Shown one piece after another: positions 39,905 to 48,093 of a stretch of 64,000 nucleotides of DNA (the stretch's first letter is position 1; each line of letters opens with the position of its first letter). The DNA comes from Kluyvera georgiana ATCC 51603. GTDB lineage: Bacteria > Pseudomonadota > Gammaproteobacteria > Enterobacterales > Enterobacteriaceae. The notes under the pieces are model-generated. The model made no database searches and was not told the DNA's origin. It saw only the letters and a program-made list of their open reading frames with translations. The DNA is taken from positions 1-64,000 of the forward strand of contig NZ_LXEU01000069.1 of NCBI RefSeq assembly GCF_001654985.1. Direction: 5' to 3'. A program made the position numbers and the translations under genes.

Positions 39905-41272
39905 CTACTGCAACGCGGTGAGCGCAGGCGTTGCGCGGAAAGCGTTAGCCGTCCTGTCCAGTGTTACCTGTGAATCGGTGCCCGAATCGAGGATCGTATT
40001 GTGCTGCGATGCTTTCTCCACCAGTACTGCGGTAACATCCAGCGGTTTCAGGCTGGCGGTCGTTAACAAGGCCTCGACCTGTGCTGCAAAGCAGGCATCT
40101 TCTTCTGAGGTTGACGGCTGCGAGGTTGATACTTCGGTCGTGGCAACAATATGGTTGTTGGCAATATAGTTTCCTTTCCCGGCAACGACACGAATGATGA
40201 CCGGTTTTGTGTTCGCCGGTTTGAGATATTGCGTATCGATAGTCTCCGAAATATGGTTGGATATTATCGAGTTATTGCTACCGTTGATATGCAGCAAGCC
40301 GTATGAATCTTCTAAGCCATTGTTGTAACCCTGCATCGGCGGCCAGGGCTCGTGGTCACGTAAGAAATGGTTGGCGGAAACCAGATTTTCCGTGCAATTT
40401 TCTTCCAGTACCAGCATTCCCGGATAGAACGAATGGAAGCGGTTGCTGGTTATTGAAGAACGCACCACGCCAGATAAATGCACGCTGCTTGAACCACGGG
40501 GGAATATATTGTTGGTGGCGATCAGCAGCCCGCCGAAGTTCTGCGCGTAAATGGAGTAGCCTTTATATCCTGCACCGATTAGGTTATCGGTTATTTTCGA
40601 TGCCTGTCCGGCACCGCGCAGCTCAATGCAGTTCCCGCACTCGGCGATAAAGTTATTATGAATCGCCATCGCATCGCTATTATAGGTGGTGAGACCATGC
40701 TCCAGATAGATAAAGCCCATTCCCGTGATGCGGAAGGAGTCCTGCGCCGTGGCGATATAAATTCCTGTTTTACCATTGATGTAGGTATTCTCGGGGTCAT
40801 TATTGCCTGACGCGTCATCGACAAAGTGTAGACCATCAATGCAGAAATTTTCAAAAGCGACCGAGCTAATGCGCGGAGCACCGCTGCGCTTCACATAAAA
40901 CGCTGCACCGGCCCATTCCTCATCACCCGATTGGGGGATGAGATCGACCAGAATACGACTACCGCCCGGCCAGAGATCGTGTAAATTTTCCCATTCATTG
41001 GCCGGAGTATTAAAACGAATGCTGGAAGAAACAAAGCCGTGGCCCGCCCCCATAATTTTCAGATAGCTGATATCTATCAATACCTGAGTTGTCAGGTGAT
41101 AGTCTCCCGGGGGAATATAGATAGCCGCACCGGGTTTGCCGCCATCATTAATATCAGTTTCCGTTTGTCGACGCTTAATATCTGCAATGATGCTGTTGAT
41201 AACTTCACCGATATCTTTATAGGGATTCCCAACGTGCCATTGAGTGACGTCGTAGTGGTTATTGCTCGTCAT
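39905..41272 (-). CDS. GH91 inulin fructotransferase / difructose dianhydride hydrolase-like protein
   Basis: A 455-residue right-handed beta-helix protein. The N-terminal 'WHVGNPYKDIGEVINSII' and 'DGGKPGAAIYIPPGDYHL' and 'LWPGGSRILVDL' strongly recall inulin fructotransferase (GH91, EC 4.2.2.18) and its DFA-III hydrolase relatives from Arthrobacter and Bacillus. Asp200 and Glu211 (in 'NSDAMAIHNNFIAECGNCIE') are 11 apart, the spacing of the known catalytic pair (from memory D233/E244 in a Bacillus IFTase and D207/E218 in Arthrobacter DFA-IIIase). No signal peptide is visible, unlike secreted IFTases. It is between the GH32 and fructokinase genes. I favour a cytoplasmic role opening DFA III (or DFA I) to inulobiose. 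Confidence 0.85.
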   Translation of the reverse strand: MTSNNHYDVTQWHVGNPYKDIGEVINSIIADIKRRQTETDINDGGKPGAAIYIPPGDYHLTTQVLIDISYLKIMGAGHGFVSSSIRFNTPANEWENLHDLWPGGSRILVDLIPQSGDEEWAGAAFYVKRSGAPRISSVAFENFCIDGLHFVDDASGNNDPENTYINGKTGIYIATAQDSFRITGMGFIYLEHGLTTYNSDAMAIHNNFIAECGNCIELRGAGQASKITDNLIGAGYKGYSIYAQNFGGLLIATNNIFPRGSSSVHLSGVVRSSITSNRFHSFYPGMLVLEENCTENLVSANHFLRDHEPWPPMQGYNNGLEDSYGLLHINGSNNSIISNHISETIDTQYLKPANTKPVIIRVVAGKGNYIANNHIVATTEVSTSQPSTSEEDACFAAQVEALLTTASLKPLDVTAVLVEKASQHNTILDSGTDSQVTLDRTANAFRATPALTALQ

Positions 41273-41304
41273 AAATAAATCCTTCTCGAAAATAAAACCC
41301 GGTA

Positions 41305-42993
41305 TTATTTCTGGGAATACGTTGACTGATAGTGTGTGAGCGTCGCCGGGGCGCCCGTTATCTGTACTTGAGTCAGATGGCTACAGGAGTAATAGCGGCG
41401 GGTACCGCAAACGCTGCCCTGGAGGGCAAAGACTTCAACAATACCGGCGTCGAAGAACAACGTAATGTCACCGACATCGGCCAGCGGCGTGCTGTAGCGC
41501 CCATCGTCCTGGCCTTGTTCACTGAGGGTCAGGGTTGTGCCGTCATGTGCCAGGGTAATTTGCTGGCCGTTATCGCCAGTTAATGTCAGGCAGAAAGGCG
41601 CGGTGGCGGTGAAATCGATCGCGCAGGCCTTAACGCCTTCGGCGGAAGACCAGACGAGACGGTCTTTCAGTACATGTTGGCTAACCTCCAGTGATTCTGG
41701 GGGGCGTACCGGCGTCATGCACAACTGCTGCTTGTCATTCAGATGGAAGCGGCGCGGCAGTGACATTTCGCCGCAGTATGCAGAATCGACGGTCTTCTGC
41801 GTTGCCCAGTTATACAGCCAGGCAAAGCCGATGCGTTGGTCAGCCTCGCCCCAGGTTTGCAGCGCATAGAAATCCGTGCCGAAATCGAGAGTTTGTAGCG
41901 GCTGCGTGGAGGGGATGAAGTTGCCGTTGCGGAACTCCCCGGTTTGCGCGAACAGCAGATTATGACGTCCCGTCGTGGGTTCGGTGTAGCCGACTACCCC
42001 GATGATCAACACCCACACGCCGTCGAGGCAAAAGAAGTCAGGGCACTCTATGCAGCGGCCACCGTTCTCACGAAAGTAGGCGGGGGCGACGTAAAGGACA
42101 TGATGGAATGCCCAGTTTTCGCTGTCCTCGGAGTGGAACAACAGCATAGCGGGATCGCCGTTGACCGACGCGCCGAGGATCATATAGAACGTCTTATCGG
42201 CCTCTTCATACCAGACTTTGGGATCGCGGAAATCGCAGTCGACGCCCGGAGGGAGGTCGGTCAGGACGGTTTTTACCATTGCGGGCTTATCGTTATATTT
42301 GCCTGGCACGGCCATCTTTTGCACTTCGCGATAGCCACGATACAGGTCATAAGCCGGGAGGCGTTCGGTATACCAGAAGCGGGTTTGGCCTTGTTTATCA
42401 GTGTAGGCGCTACCGGAGAAGGCGCCGCCTGTCGCGCCCAATGCCGTTAAATTTTGCTCTGGCTGGAGAAAAATAGGGTAGTGCCGCCAGTGGTACAGAT
42501 CGCGGCTAACGGCATGATTCCAGTGCATCGGCCCCCACTGCGTTGAGTGCGGATGGTATTGGTAGAACAGATGCCATTCACCGTTTTGGTAATGCAGGCC
42601 GTTCGGATCGTTCATCCAGCCGGTGCGCGGTGAAAAGTGTAATGCTGGGCGAAGCGGCTCCTGCTGATACCCGTCTGCGAGATCATCGTTATTCAGTAAA
42701 CGGAAGTCATCTGCCTGTGTCGAAATAAAAGAGACACCGTTGGTCGAGAGTGAATCCGGGTGCCAGGTATAGCACAGCGATATTTCGCTGTGCGCCGCCA
42801 GCCACTCCAGATGGGCGACGCCATCCTGCCACGCCGTCCAGGTAAAATATTGGTAGTAGCGCGATGCTTCCTGAATTTTAAACACCATTGTGCCGTTTAC
42901 GTGAATAACAAATAACGGCTGCGTTGTCGGCTGTGCCTCTTTCAGCCACAGATCTATACGCTGGCCTTTTTTAATATCAAACGACAGGGACAT
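41305..42993 (-). CDS. GH32 beta-fructosidase, cytoplasmic
   Basis: A 562-residue glycoside hydrolase family 32 enzyme. Residues 1-110 form an N-terminal beta-rich extension, the catalytic beta-propeller follows with WMNDPNG (126-132, nucleophile Asp129), RDP (256-258) and ECPD (316-319, acid/base Glu316), and the C-terminal beta sandwich ends the protein. It has no signal peptide. The likely task is to cut inulobiose or short fructans to fructose. Its start overlaps the permease stop by 17 bases, so they are coupled; GH91 follows after 32 bases. Levanase, sucrase or inulinase activity cannot be distinguished here. Confidence 0.92.
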   Translation of the reverse strand: MSLSFDIKKGQRIDLWLKEAQPTTQPLFVIHVNGTMVFKIQEASRYYQYFTWTAWQDGVAHLEWLAAHSEISLCYTWHPDSLSTNGVSFISTQADDFRLLNNDDLADGYQQEPLRPALHFSPRTGWMNDPNGLHYQNGEWHLFYQYHPHSTQWGPMHWNHAVSRDLYHWRHYPIFLQPEQNLTALGATGGAFSGSAYTDKQGQTRFWYTERLPAYDLYRGYREVQKMAVPGKYNDKPAMVKTVLTDLPPGVDCDFRDPKVWYEEADKTFYMILGASVNGDPAMLLFHSEDSENWAFHHVLYVAPAYFRENGGRCIECPDFFCLDGVWVLIIGVVGYTEPTTGRHNLLFAQTGEFRNGNFIPSTQPLQTLDFGTDFYALQTWGEADQRIGFAWLYNWATQKTVDSAYCGEMSLPRRFHLNDKQQLCMTPVRPPESLEVSQHVLKDRLVWSSAEGVKACAIDFTATAPFCLTLTGDNGQQITLAHDGTTLTLSEQGQDDGRYSTPLADVGDITLFFDAGIVEVFALQGSVCGTRRYYSCSHLTQVQITGAPATLTHYQSTYSQK

Positions 42994-44398
42994 CTTTTAA
43001 CTCCTGCGGTAGGTTACGACCCTTTTCCAGTTCGCGTTTCGCGAGGTCACTTTTAATTTTCTCGAGGAACGAGTTATTGAGCTTGAAGTAGCGCACCATA
43101 AACGCGCTGATGAAATAGCTGGCCATCGGCAGCAATGAGAACATCATGATGATGCCGTTGATGGTTTGTGGATTTTGCTCGGGTTTGTTGGCAACGTAGC
43201 CGGTGTAGGCCAGAATCCAGGCGACGATAGCGCCCGCAACGGCTAAGCCCATCTTCAACATAAACAGGTTGCCGGCAAAGGAAATCCCCGTCAGACGCTT
43301 ACCAAATTTCCAGTCGCCGTAGTCGTCAACATCCGACATCATCGCCCAAAGAATGGGGCCGGACTGGATTAAATGCAGAATGTTAATCACGATGAACAGT
43401 GACAGTAGCGGCGTCAGCGACGTTGGATCGATAAACCACAGCGCCAGCGATAGCAGGCCAAGAATGATGTTGATAACGCGGAACAGCACCACCTTGTCGA
43501 AACGGTCGGTCAGCGGTTTTGCAATGACGCTGCCTAACATATTGCAGGCTACGCCCAGCGCCATAAAGAAAGTAATAAAGCCAACGGACTCTTTCATCAC
43601 GTAGGTGGCGTAATAGATGGTGACACCACCACGAATAAAGGCCGGGAAGACGTTGAGGAAGGTGATGGAAATCATCAATAGCCACTGATCATTTCTGGCA
43701 ATATCTTTCAGATCTTTTATTAACGATTCATTTTCCTTGATTGAAACGACGCGTTCTTTAATGCTGGAGAAGCAAAACAGGAACATTAAGGTTGCGGCGC
43801 CACCCATGATCATCATCGTCATCTGGAAACCCGAGGCGCGATCGCCATTCCCCAGCCAATCGGTTAATGGCAGAATAGACGATGAGATAATTAAGGTGGC
43901 TAACCCATTCAGGAAAAAACGCCAGGACAGACATCCCATTCGTTCCTTTTGATTAAGCGTAATCACGCCGCCTACCGAACAATAGGGAATATTAATGGCG
44001 GTATAAATTAAGGACATAACCAGATAGGTAATCCAGGCGTAAATAATTTTACCGTTCATACTCAAATCTGGGGTGGTAAACATCAGGACGGCACACAGGC
44101 CGAACGGCACCGCCATCCACAGCAACCATGGACGGAACTTGCCCCAACGAGTTCGGGTTCGGTCGCAAATAGCCCCCATGGCTGGGTCGCTAAACGCGTC
44201 AAATACACGGACAACCAGAAATAGTGTACCGACTAATCCCGCGTCAAGCCCGTAGACATCGGTATAAAACCAGGTCAGATATAGCGCCAGAACGCTCCAG
44301 ATCATCCCCGAACCGGCGTCACCCATGCCGTAACCTATTTTTTCTTTCAGGCTGAGTTTTTCGTACGGATCTCGCCGTACTATTGTTTCAGTATGCAT
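42977..44398 (-). CDS. GPH (MelB-type) sugar:cation symporter
   Basis: A 473-residue inner-membrane transporter of the glycoside-pentoside-hexuronide family. Signatures: 'GYGMGDAGSGMIW' near the N-terminus, 'DPAMGAICDRTRTRWGKFRPWL' split as DPAMGAICDRTRT and WGKFRPWLLW, and 'YGDWKFGKRLTGI'. About 12 membrane helices. The start ATG 44398 has GAGGT eight bases upstream. First structural gene of the operon; it would import the oligosaccharide or dianhydride substrate intact with Na+ or H+. The substrate is inferred from the neighbours. Confidence 0.9.
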   Translation of the reverse strand: MHTETIVRRDPYEKLSLKEKIGYGMGDAGSGMIWSVLALYLTWFYTDVYGLDAGLVGTLFLVVRVFDAFSDPAMGAICDRTRTRWGKFRPWLLWMAVPFGLCAVLMFTTPDLSMNGKIIYAWITYLVMSLIYTAINIPYCSVGGVITLNQKERMGCLSWRFFLNGLATLIISSSILPLTDWLGNGDRASGFQMTMMIMGGAATLMFLFCFSSIKERVVSIKENESLIKDLKDIARNDQWLLMISITFLNVFPAFIRGGVTIYYATYVMKESVGFITFFMALGVACNMLGSVIAKPLTDRFDKVVLFRVINIILGLLSLALWFIDPTSLTPLLSLFIVINILHLIQSGPILWAMMSDVDDYGDWKFGKRLTGISFAGNLFMLKMGLAVAGAIVAWILAYTGYVANKPEQNPQTINGIIMMFSLLPMASYFISAFMVRYFKLNNSFLEKIKSDLAKRELEKGRNLPQELKDVPVV

Positions 44399-44479
44399 TA
44401 GTACGCACCTCATTATTGCGCGGTAGCGCAGTGATAAATAAACGACATGGGCCGGGATGGCCGATGATAGAGATAAAAT

Positions 44480-44497
44480 AATTTTAGCGATAAAATT
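44480..44497. promoter_or_regulatory. Palindromic operator candidate upstream of the GPH gene
   Basis: AATTTTAGCGATAAAATT: 7-base perfect arms around GCGA, a LacI-family operator form with a central CG. It lies 82 bases upstream of the permease start and downstream of the LacI-type gene's stop, so it is the best candidate operator for the DFA operon. No match to another known site was recognised. Confidence 0.55.
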
Positions 44498-44534
44498 CCC
44501 GGCACAATTAAATGTGCTGAGGGTTATAAGTATT

Positions 44535-45545
44535 TTATAGGGCCGTTATATTAATATTGACACTGCTCTCGCGAATAATCAGTCGAGAGACAATTTCATA
44601 CATTTCTATATTGCCCTGTTGTTTTTTATGGTTGACCATTTGAAACGCCAGGTGGGCGATTTCATTAATAGGCTGTGCGACGCTGGTTATTTTTTTGGTT
44701 TGAGCCAGCAGCGTATTATCGAAACTCGCAATGGCAATATCTTGTGGCAGCAAGAGGCCTTTCTTTTTGAGTCCATCAATCACATAGTTAGCGGCCACAT
44801 CATTATAAATTAGCAGGCAGGAACAGGTGGTATTCGGCTGCGTCAGTTTTTCAATGATGATATCAAGGGTGGCGATATGTTCAGATATTTTCTCCCCTTC
44901 GCCTTTCGGTATCCAGAACTGGTTTTCGTCGGCGACGGTTAAACCATGGCGGGTTATTTTTTTACTATAAGCAGAGACTTTTCTGTTATCGACGCCATCC
45001 TGGGCAATAAAGCCAAATGAGATATGCCCGGTATGGATAAAATGTTCGGCAATACTCTCAGCGCCCTTGCTTTCGTTAATCGACACCGAATTGAAAAAGC
45101 GTGAAACCTGGGTGACCACCGCGACCGGAATGTTGGTGATCGTTAACCATTCCGCCAGTTCTCTTTCGGCTTCGGTCGGCACCCACAGCAAGCCGTCAAT
45201 GCCCATCCCCACCAGGGTTTGCAGCAGCTGTTTATCCTGCTGTGGCTGATTCTGATGCGTTTTCACAATCACCGATTTCCCGATATATCTAGCCTCTTCC
45301 TCGAAGGTCGCCAGCAATTCACAAAAGTGTGGGTTGACCAGATTAGGGAGCACCACGCCTATCAGCCCTGAACATTTGCCAGTGAGCTGAAACGCACTCT
45401 TGTTTGGCACGTAGCAAAGATAATCCATTGCGTCGCGTACCGCTTTGCGGGTCTCCGGGATCACGCTGGGGTGATTATTGAGCACTCTGGACACGGTAGC
45501 GGTCGATACACCGGCCTTTTTCGCGACGTCTTTAATCGATGCCAT
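44535..45545 (-). CDS. LacI family repressor of the fructan/DFA operon
   Basis: A 336-residue LacI-family regulator: HTH 'ASIKDVAKKAGVSTATVSRV' (residues 2-21), a hinge, and an effector domain ('GLIGVVLPNLVNPHFCELL', 'IASFDNTLLAQ'). It belongs to the canonical LacI/GalR type with the VSTATVSRV recognition helix, not the GntR type of the next module. The start is ATG 45545; the AGGAGG ribosome site is unusually far (about 13-15 bases) and an in-frame GTG at 45581 is the alternative. It probably represses the downstream GPH-GH32-GH91-kinase operon and its inducer may be DFA, inulobiose or fructose. Confidence 0.9.
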   Translation of the reverse strand: MASIKDVAKKAGVSTATVSRVLNNHPSVIPETRKAVRDAMDYLCYVPNKSAFQLTGKCSGLIGVVLPNLVNPHFCELLATFEEEARYIGKSVIVKTHQNQPQQDKQLLQTLVGMGIDGLLWVPTEAERELAEWLTITNIPVAVVTQVSRFFNSVSINESKGAESIAEHFIHTGHISFGFIAQDGVDNRKVSAYSKKITRHGLTVADENQFWIPKGEGEKISEHIATLDIIIEKLTQPNTTCSCLLIYNDVAANYVIDGLKKKGLLLPQDIAIASFDNTLLAQTKKITSVAQPINEIAHLAFQMVNHKKQQGNIEMYEIVSRLIIRESSVNINITAL

Positions 45546-45588
45546 GATGGTTAAATGACTCCTCCTGATGATGGCGCTCACTATAAAG

Positions 45589-45604
45589 TGTGATAGATGT
45601 CAAA
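45589..45604. promoter_or_regulatory. Candidate CRP site in the divergent region between the two modules
   Basis: TGTGATAGATGTCAAA matches the CRP palindrome at nine of ten half-site positions. It lies 44 bases upstream of the LacI gene start and about 175 bases before the SDR gene start, so it could serve the minus-strand regulator or both directions. Confidence 0.5.
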
Positions 45605-45728
45605 AATGCCAGCCAGTTCACATGTTGCTTTGTTACATGAAAATTGCGCTACGTTCTCATCTTGTGCGTAATTGCCGACTCGATCACATAACGATCATTT
45701 TCCTCTTCCTGGATCTTCTTTTTTCTAC

Positions 45729-45757
45729 TGTTACGCGTATACAGTTACGCGTAACAG
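45729..45757 (+). promoter_or_regulatory. Tandem palindromic operators upstream of the SDR gene
   Basis: Two copies of a TTACGCGTA core 14 bases apart: TGTTACGCGTATACA (45729-45743) and AGTTACGCGTAACAG (45743-45757), the latter holding the perfect 12-base palindrome GTTACGCGTAAC. They resemble GntR/IdnR operators (TGTTAC..GTAACA). They overlap a likely -10 (TATACA, 45738-45743), so binding would repress. The GntR-like LacI gene at 48094 is the best candidate regulator. Confidence 0.65.
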
Positions 45758-45779
45758 TTATCAAAAAAGGAGTTTTTTA

Positions 45780-46544
45780 ATGAAAAACCTGTTCGACCTG
45801 AGCGGTAAACGCGCGCTGATTACCGGCTCCGCGCAGGGTATTGGCAACCTGCTGGCCAGCGGTCTGGCGGCACATGGTGCAGAGATTGTGATTAACGACA
45901 TCACCCAGCAGCGCGCGCAGGCGGCGGCGGAGAAACTGGTGGCCGAAGGCTATCGCGCGGTTGGCTATGGTTTTGACGTGACCAATGGGGAAGAGGTGGC
46001 ACACGCTATCGCGAAAATTGAAAGGGAAGTGGGAGCCATTGATATTTTAATTAACAACGCCGGTATCCAGCGTCGTTATCCTTTCACTGAATTCCCGGAA
46101 GCGGAGTGGGACAAAGTGATTGATGTAAACCAGAAATCGGTCTTTCTGGTGTCGCAGCAGGTTTCCCGCTACATGGTGCAACGCCGCCGCGGGAAGATTA
46201 TCAATATTTGCTCGATGCAGAGCGAGTTAGGCCGCAAAACTATTACTCCGTACGCGGCGTCAAAAGGCGCGGTCAAAATGTTAACCCGTGGGATGTGCGT
46301 GGAATTGGTGGAATACAATATTCAGGTCAACGGTATTGCGCCCGGTTATTTCGCCACCGACATGACCACCGCGCTGGTTAACGATGAGGCATTCTCCGCC
46401 TGGCTGTTCCAGCGCACGCCCGCCGCCCGCTGGGGTAAGCCGGAAGAACTGATTGGCGCGGCGGTATATCTTGCCGCGCCGGCCTCTGACTTTGTTAATG
46501 GACATCTTCTGTTTGTGGACGGCGGCATGCTGGCCGCGGTCTGA
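45780..46544 (+). CDS. Second 5-ketogluconate reductase-like SDR (IdnO paralogue)
   Basis: A 254-residue short-chain dehydrogenase colinear with the IdnO at 3352-4116: cofactor motif TGSAQGIG at 15-22, NNAG at 92-95, catalytic Ser145, Tyr158, Lys162, and the same DFVNGHLLFVDGGM C-terminus. The start ATG 45780 has GGAG seven bases upstream. It heads a plus-strand unit with an MFS permease and a GntR-like repressor. It may act on 5-ketogluconate or a close sugar acid; the paralogues are similar throughout but not identical, so substrates may differ. Confidence 0.87.
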   Translation: MKNLFDLSGKRALITGSAQGIGNLLASGLAAHGAEIVINDITQQRAQAAAEKLVAEGYRAVGYGFDVTNGEEVAHAIAKIEREVGAIDILINNAGIQRRYPFTEFPEAEWDKVIDVNQKSVFLVSQQVSRYMVQRRRGKIINICSMQSELGRKTITPYAASKGAVKMLTRGMCVELVEYNIQVNGIAPGYFATDMTTALVNDEAFSAWLFQRTPAARWGKPEELIGAAVYLAAPASDFVNGHLLFVDGGMLAAV

Positions 46545-46577
46545 TCAATAATGGGCCGCAACGCGCGGCCTGAGAGA

Positions 46578-46704
46578 TATACACAAAATCATTCAAGTTG
46601 CATCAAGGCGGCAAGGGAATGAATCCCCAAGAGCGTACATAAGTACGTGACTGGGGTGAATGAGCGCAGCCAACGCGGAGGCAGCTTGAAGGATGAAGTG
46701 TATA
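46578..46704. repeat. ERIC element, 127 bp
   Basis: Complete enterobacterial repetitive intergenic consensus: inverted ends TATACAC and GTGTATA, and the central segments GAATCCCC, GTACATAAGTACGTGACTGG and GGTGAATGAGCGCAGCC match the conserved ERIC core. Length 127 bases equals the canonical size. It lies between the SDR and MFS genes of one transcription unit and would form a long hairpin in the mRNA. Confidence 0.93.
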
Positions 46705-46727
46705 AAACAATAATCCAAGGAGTGAGT

Positions 46728-48011
46728 ATGAATATGCTCGCAAAACTGCCGGCGCGTCGCTGGTGGTATTTAATGCCGATTATTTTTATTACCTACAGCT
46801 TAGCTTATCTCGACCGCGCCAATTACGGCTTTGCCGCTGCCGCCGGTATTGAGCATGATTTAGGAATTACTCAGGGAACCGCATCGTTAATTGGCGCGCT
46901 GTTCTTCCTGGGCTACTTCTTCTTCCAGGTACCGGGCGCGATGTATGCCGTTAAGCATAGCGTGCGCAAAATGATCTTTTGCAGCCTGATCCTTTGGGGG
47001 CTCTGCGCCGCGGCGACCGGCTTTGTGAGCAATATCCCTACGCTGATGGCGATCCGTTTTATTCTTGGGATCGTCGAGGCGGCGGTAATGCCTGCGATGC
47101 TGATTTATATCAGCAACTGGTTTACCAAAACCGAACGTTCGCGCGCCAATACCTTTTTGATTCTCGGTAACCCGGTGACGGTGCTGTGGATGTCGATTGT
47201 CTCCGGCTACCTGATTGAAGCCTGGGGCTGGCGTGAAATGTTTATTTTCGAAGGCATTCCGGCGGTGATTTGGGCGTTTTGCTGGGTGATTCTGGTACGC
47301 GATAAACCGGCGGATGCGGGTTGGTTAAGCGCGCAGGAAAAAGAGGCGTTACAGCAGGCGATGGATCGCGAGCAGCGCGATATCAAGCCGATGCGTAACT
47401 ACGGTGAAGCAATGCGTTCGCGTAGTGTCATTATGCTTTGCGCGGTACACGCGCTGTGGAGCATTGGGGTGTATGGCTTCATGATGTGGATGCCGTCAAT
47501 TCTCAAAAACGCGGCGCAGATGGATATCGTGGCGGTGGGCTGGCTGGCGGCGGTGCCGTACCTGGCAGCGATCTGCCTGATGCTCACCGTCTCCTGGCTA
47601 TCCGATAAATTCCAGAACCGTAAGCTGTTTATCTGGCCGCTGCTGTTGATTGCCGCCATTGCGTTCTTCGCCTCGTGGATGCTGGGCAACCAATCTTTCT
47701 GGCTCTCCTACGCGCTGCTGGTCGTGGCCGCCGCCTGTATGTATGCGCCTTATGGGCCGTTCTTTGCGCTGATCCCCGAACTGTTGCCGCGTAATGTCTC
47801 CGGCGTATCGATGGGGATGATTAACAGCTTTGGCGCGTTAGGGGCCTTCCTCGGCGCGTGGCTGGTGGGTTACCTCAACGGCGTGACCGGCGGGCCGGGC
47901 GTCTCCTACACCTTTATGGCGATCGCCCTGCTGGCGTCGGTGGTGCTGATGTACTGCGTTCGCGCGCAAAATGAAGCCACCTCGCCGTCGGCTGAGATGG
48001 CAACGCGTTAA
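46728..48011 (+). CDS. MFS transporter, anion:cation symporter family (second sugar-acid permease)
   Basis: A 427-residue inner-membrane major facilitator with about 12 helices. 'YSLAYLDRANYGFAAAAG' and 'RFILGIVEAAVMPAMLIYIS' are signatures of the anion:cation symporter branch that carries sugar acids. The start ATG 46728 has AAGGAG just upstream; longer in-frame starts lie in the ERIC element. It is between the SDR and the GntR-like repressor, so it probably imports a ketogluconate or related acid. It differs clearly from the permease at 6568-7878, suggesting another substrate or affinity. Confidence 0.88.
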   Translation: MNMLAKLPARRWWYLMPIIFITYSLAYLDRANYGFAAAAGIEHDLGITQGTASLIGALFFLGYFFFQVPGAMYAVKHSVRKMIFCSLILWGLCAAATGFVSNIPTLMAIRFILGIVEAAVMPAMLIYISNWFTKTERSRANTFLILGNPVTVLWMSIVSGYLIEAWGWREMFIFEGIPAVIWAFCWVILVRDKPADAGWLSAQEKEALQQAMDREQRDIKPMRNYGEAMRSRSVIMLCAVHALWSIGVYGFMMWMPSILKNAAQMDIVAVGWLAAVPYLAAICLMLTVSWLSDKFQNRKLFIWPLLLIAAIAFFASWMLGNQSFWLSYALLVVAAACMYAPYGPFFALIPELLPRNVSGVSMGMINSFGALGAFLGAWLVGYLNGVTGGPGVSYTFMAIALLASVVLMYCVRAQNEATSPSAEMATR

Positions 48012-48093
48012 GGTTGAGGGAGGAGTGCAGTCGCTAACCGGCTGTGATAAGGTTCTCTGCGAGCATAATGGGCTGTTGGTCGTAGAGAACCTC

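Noticed and set aside
39905-41272. Pectate lyase or polygalacturonase from the beta-helix look
   Set aside because: The N-terminal and catalytic segments agree with GH91 and the neighbours are all fructose-related; no pectin-related genes are nearby.
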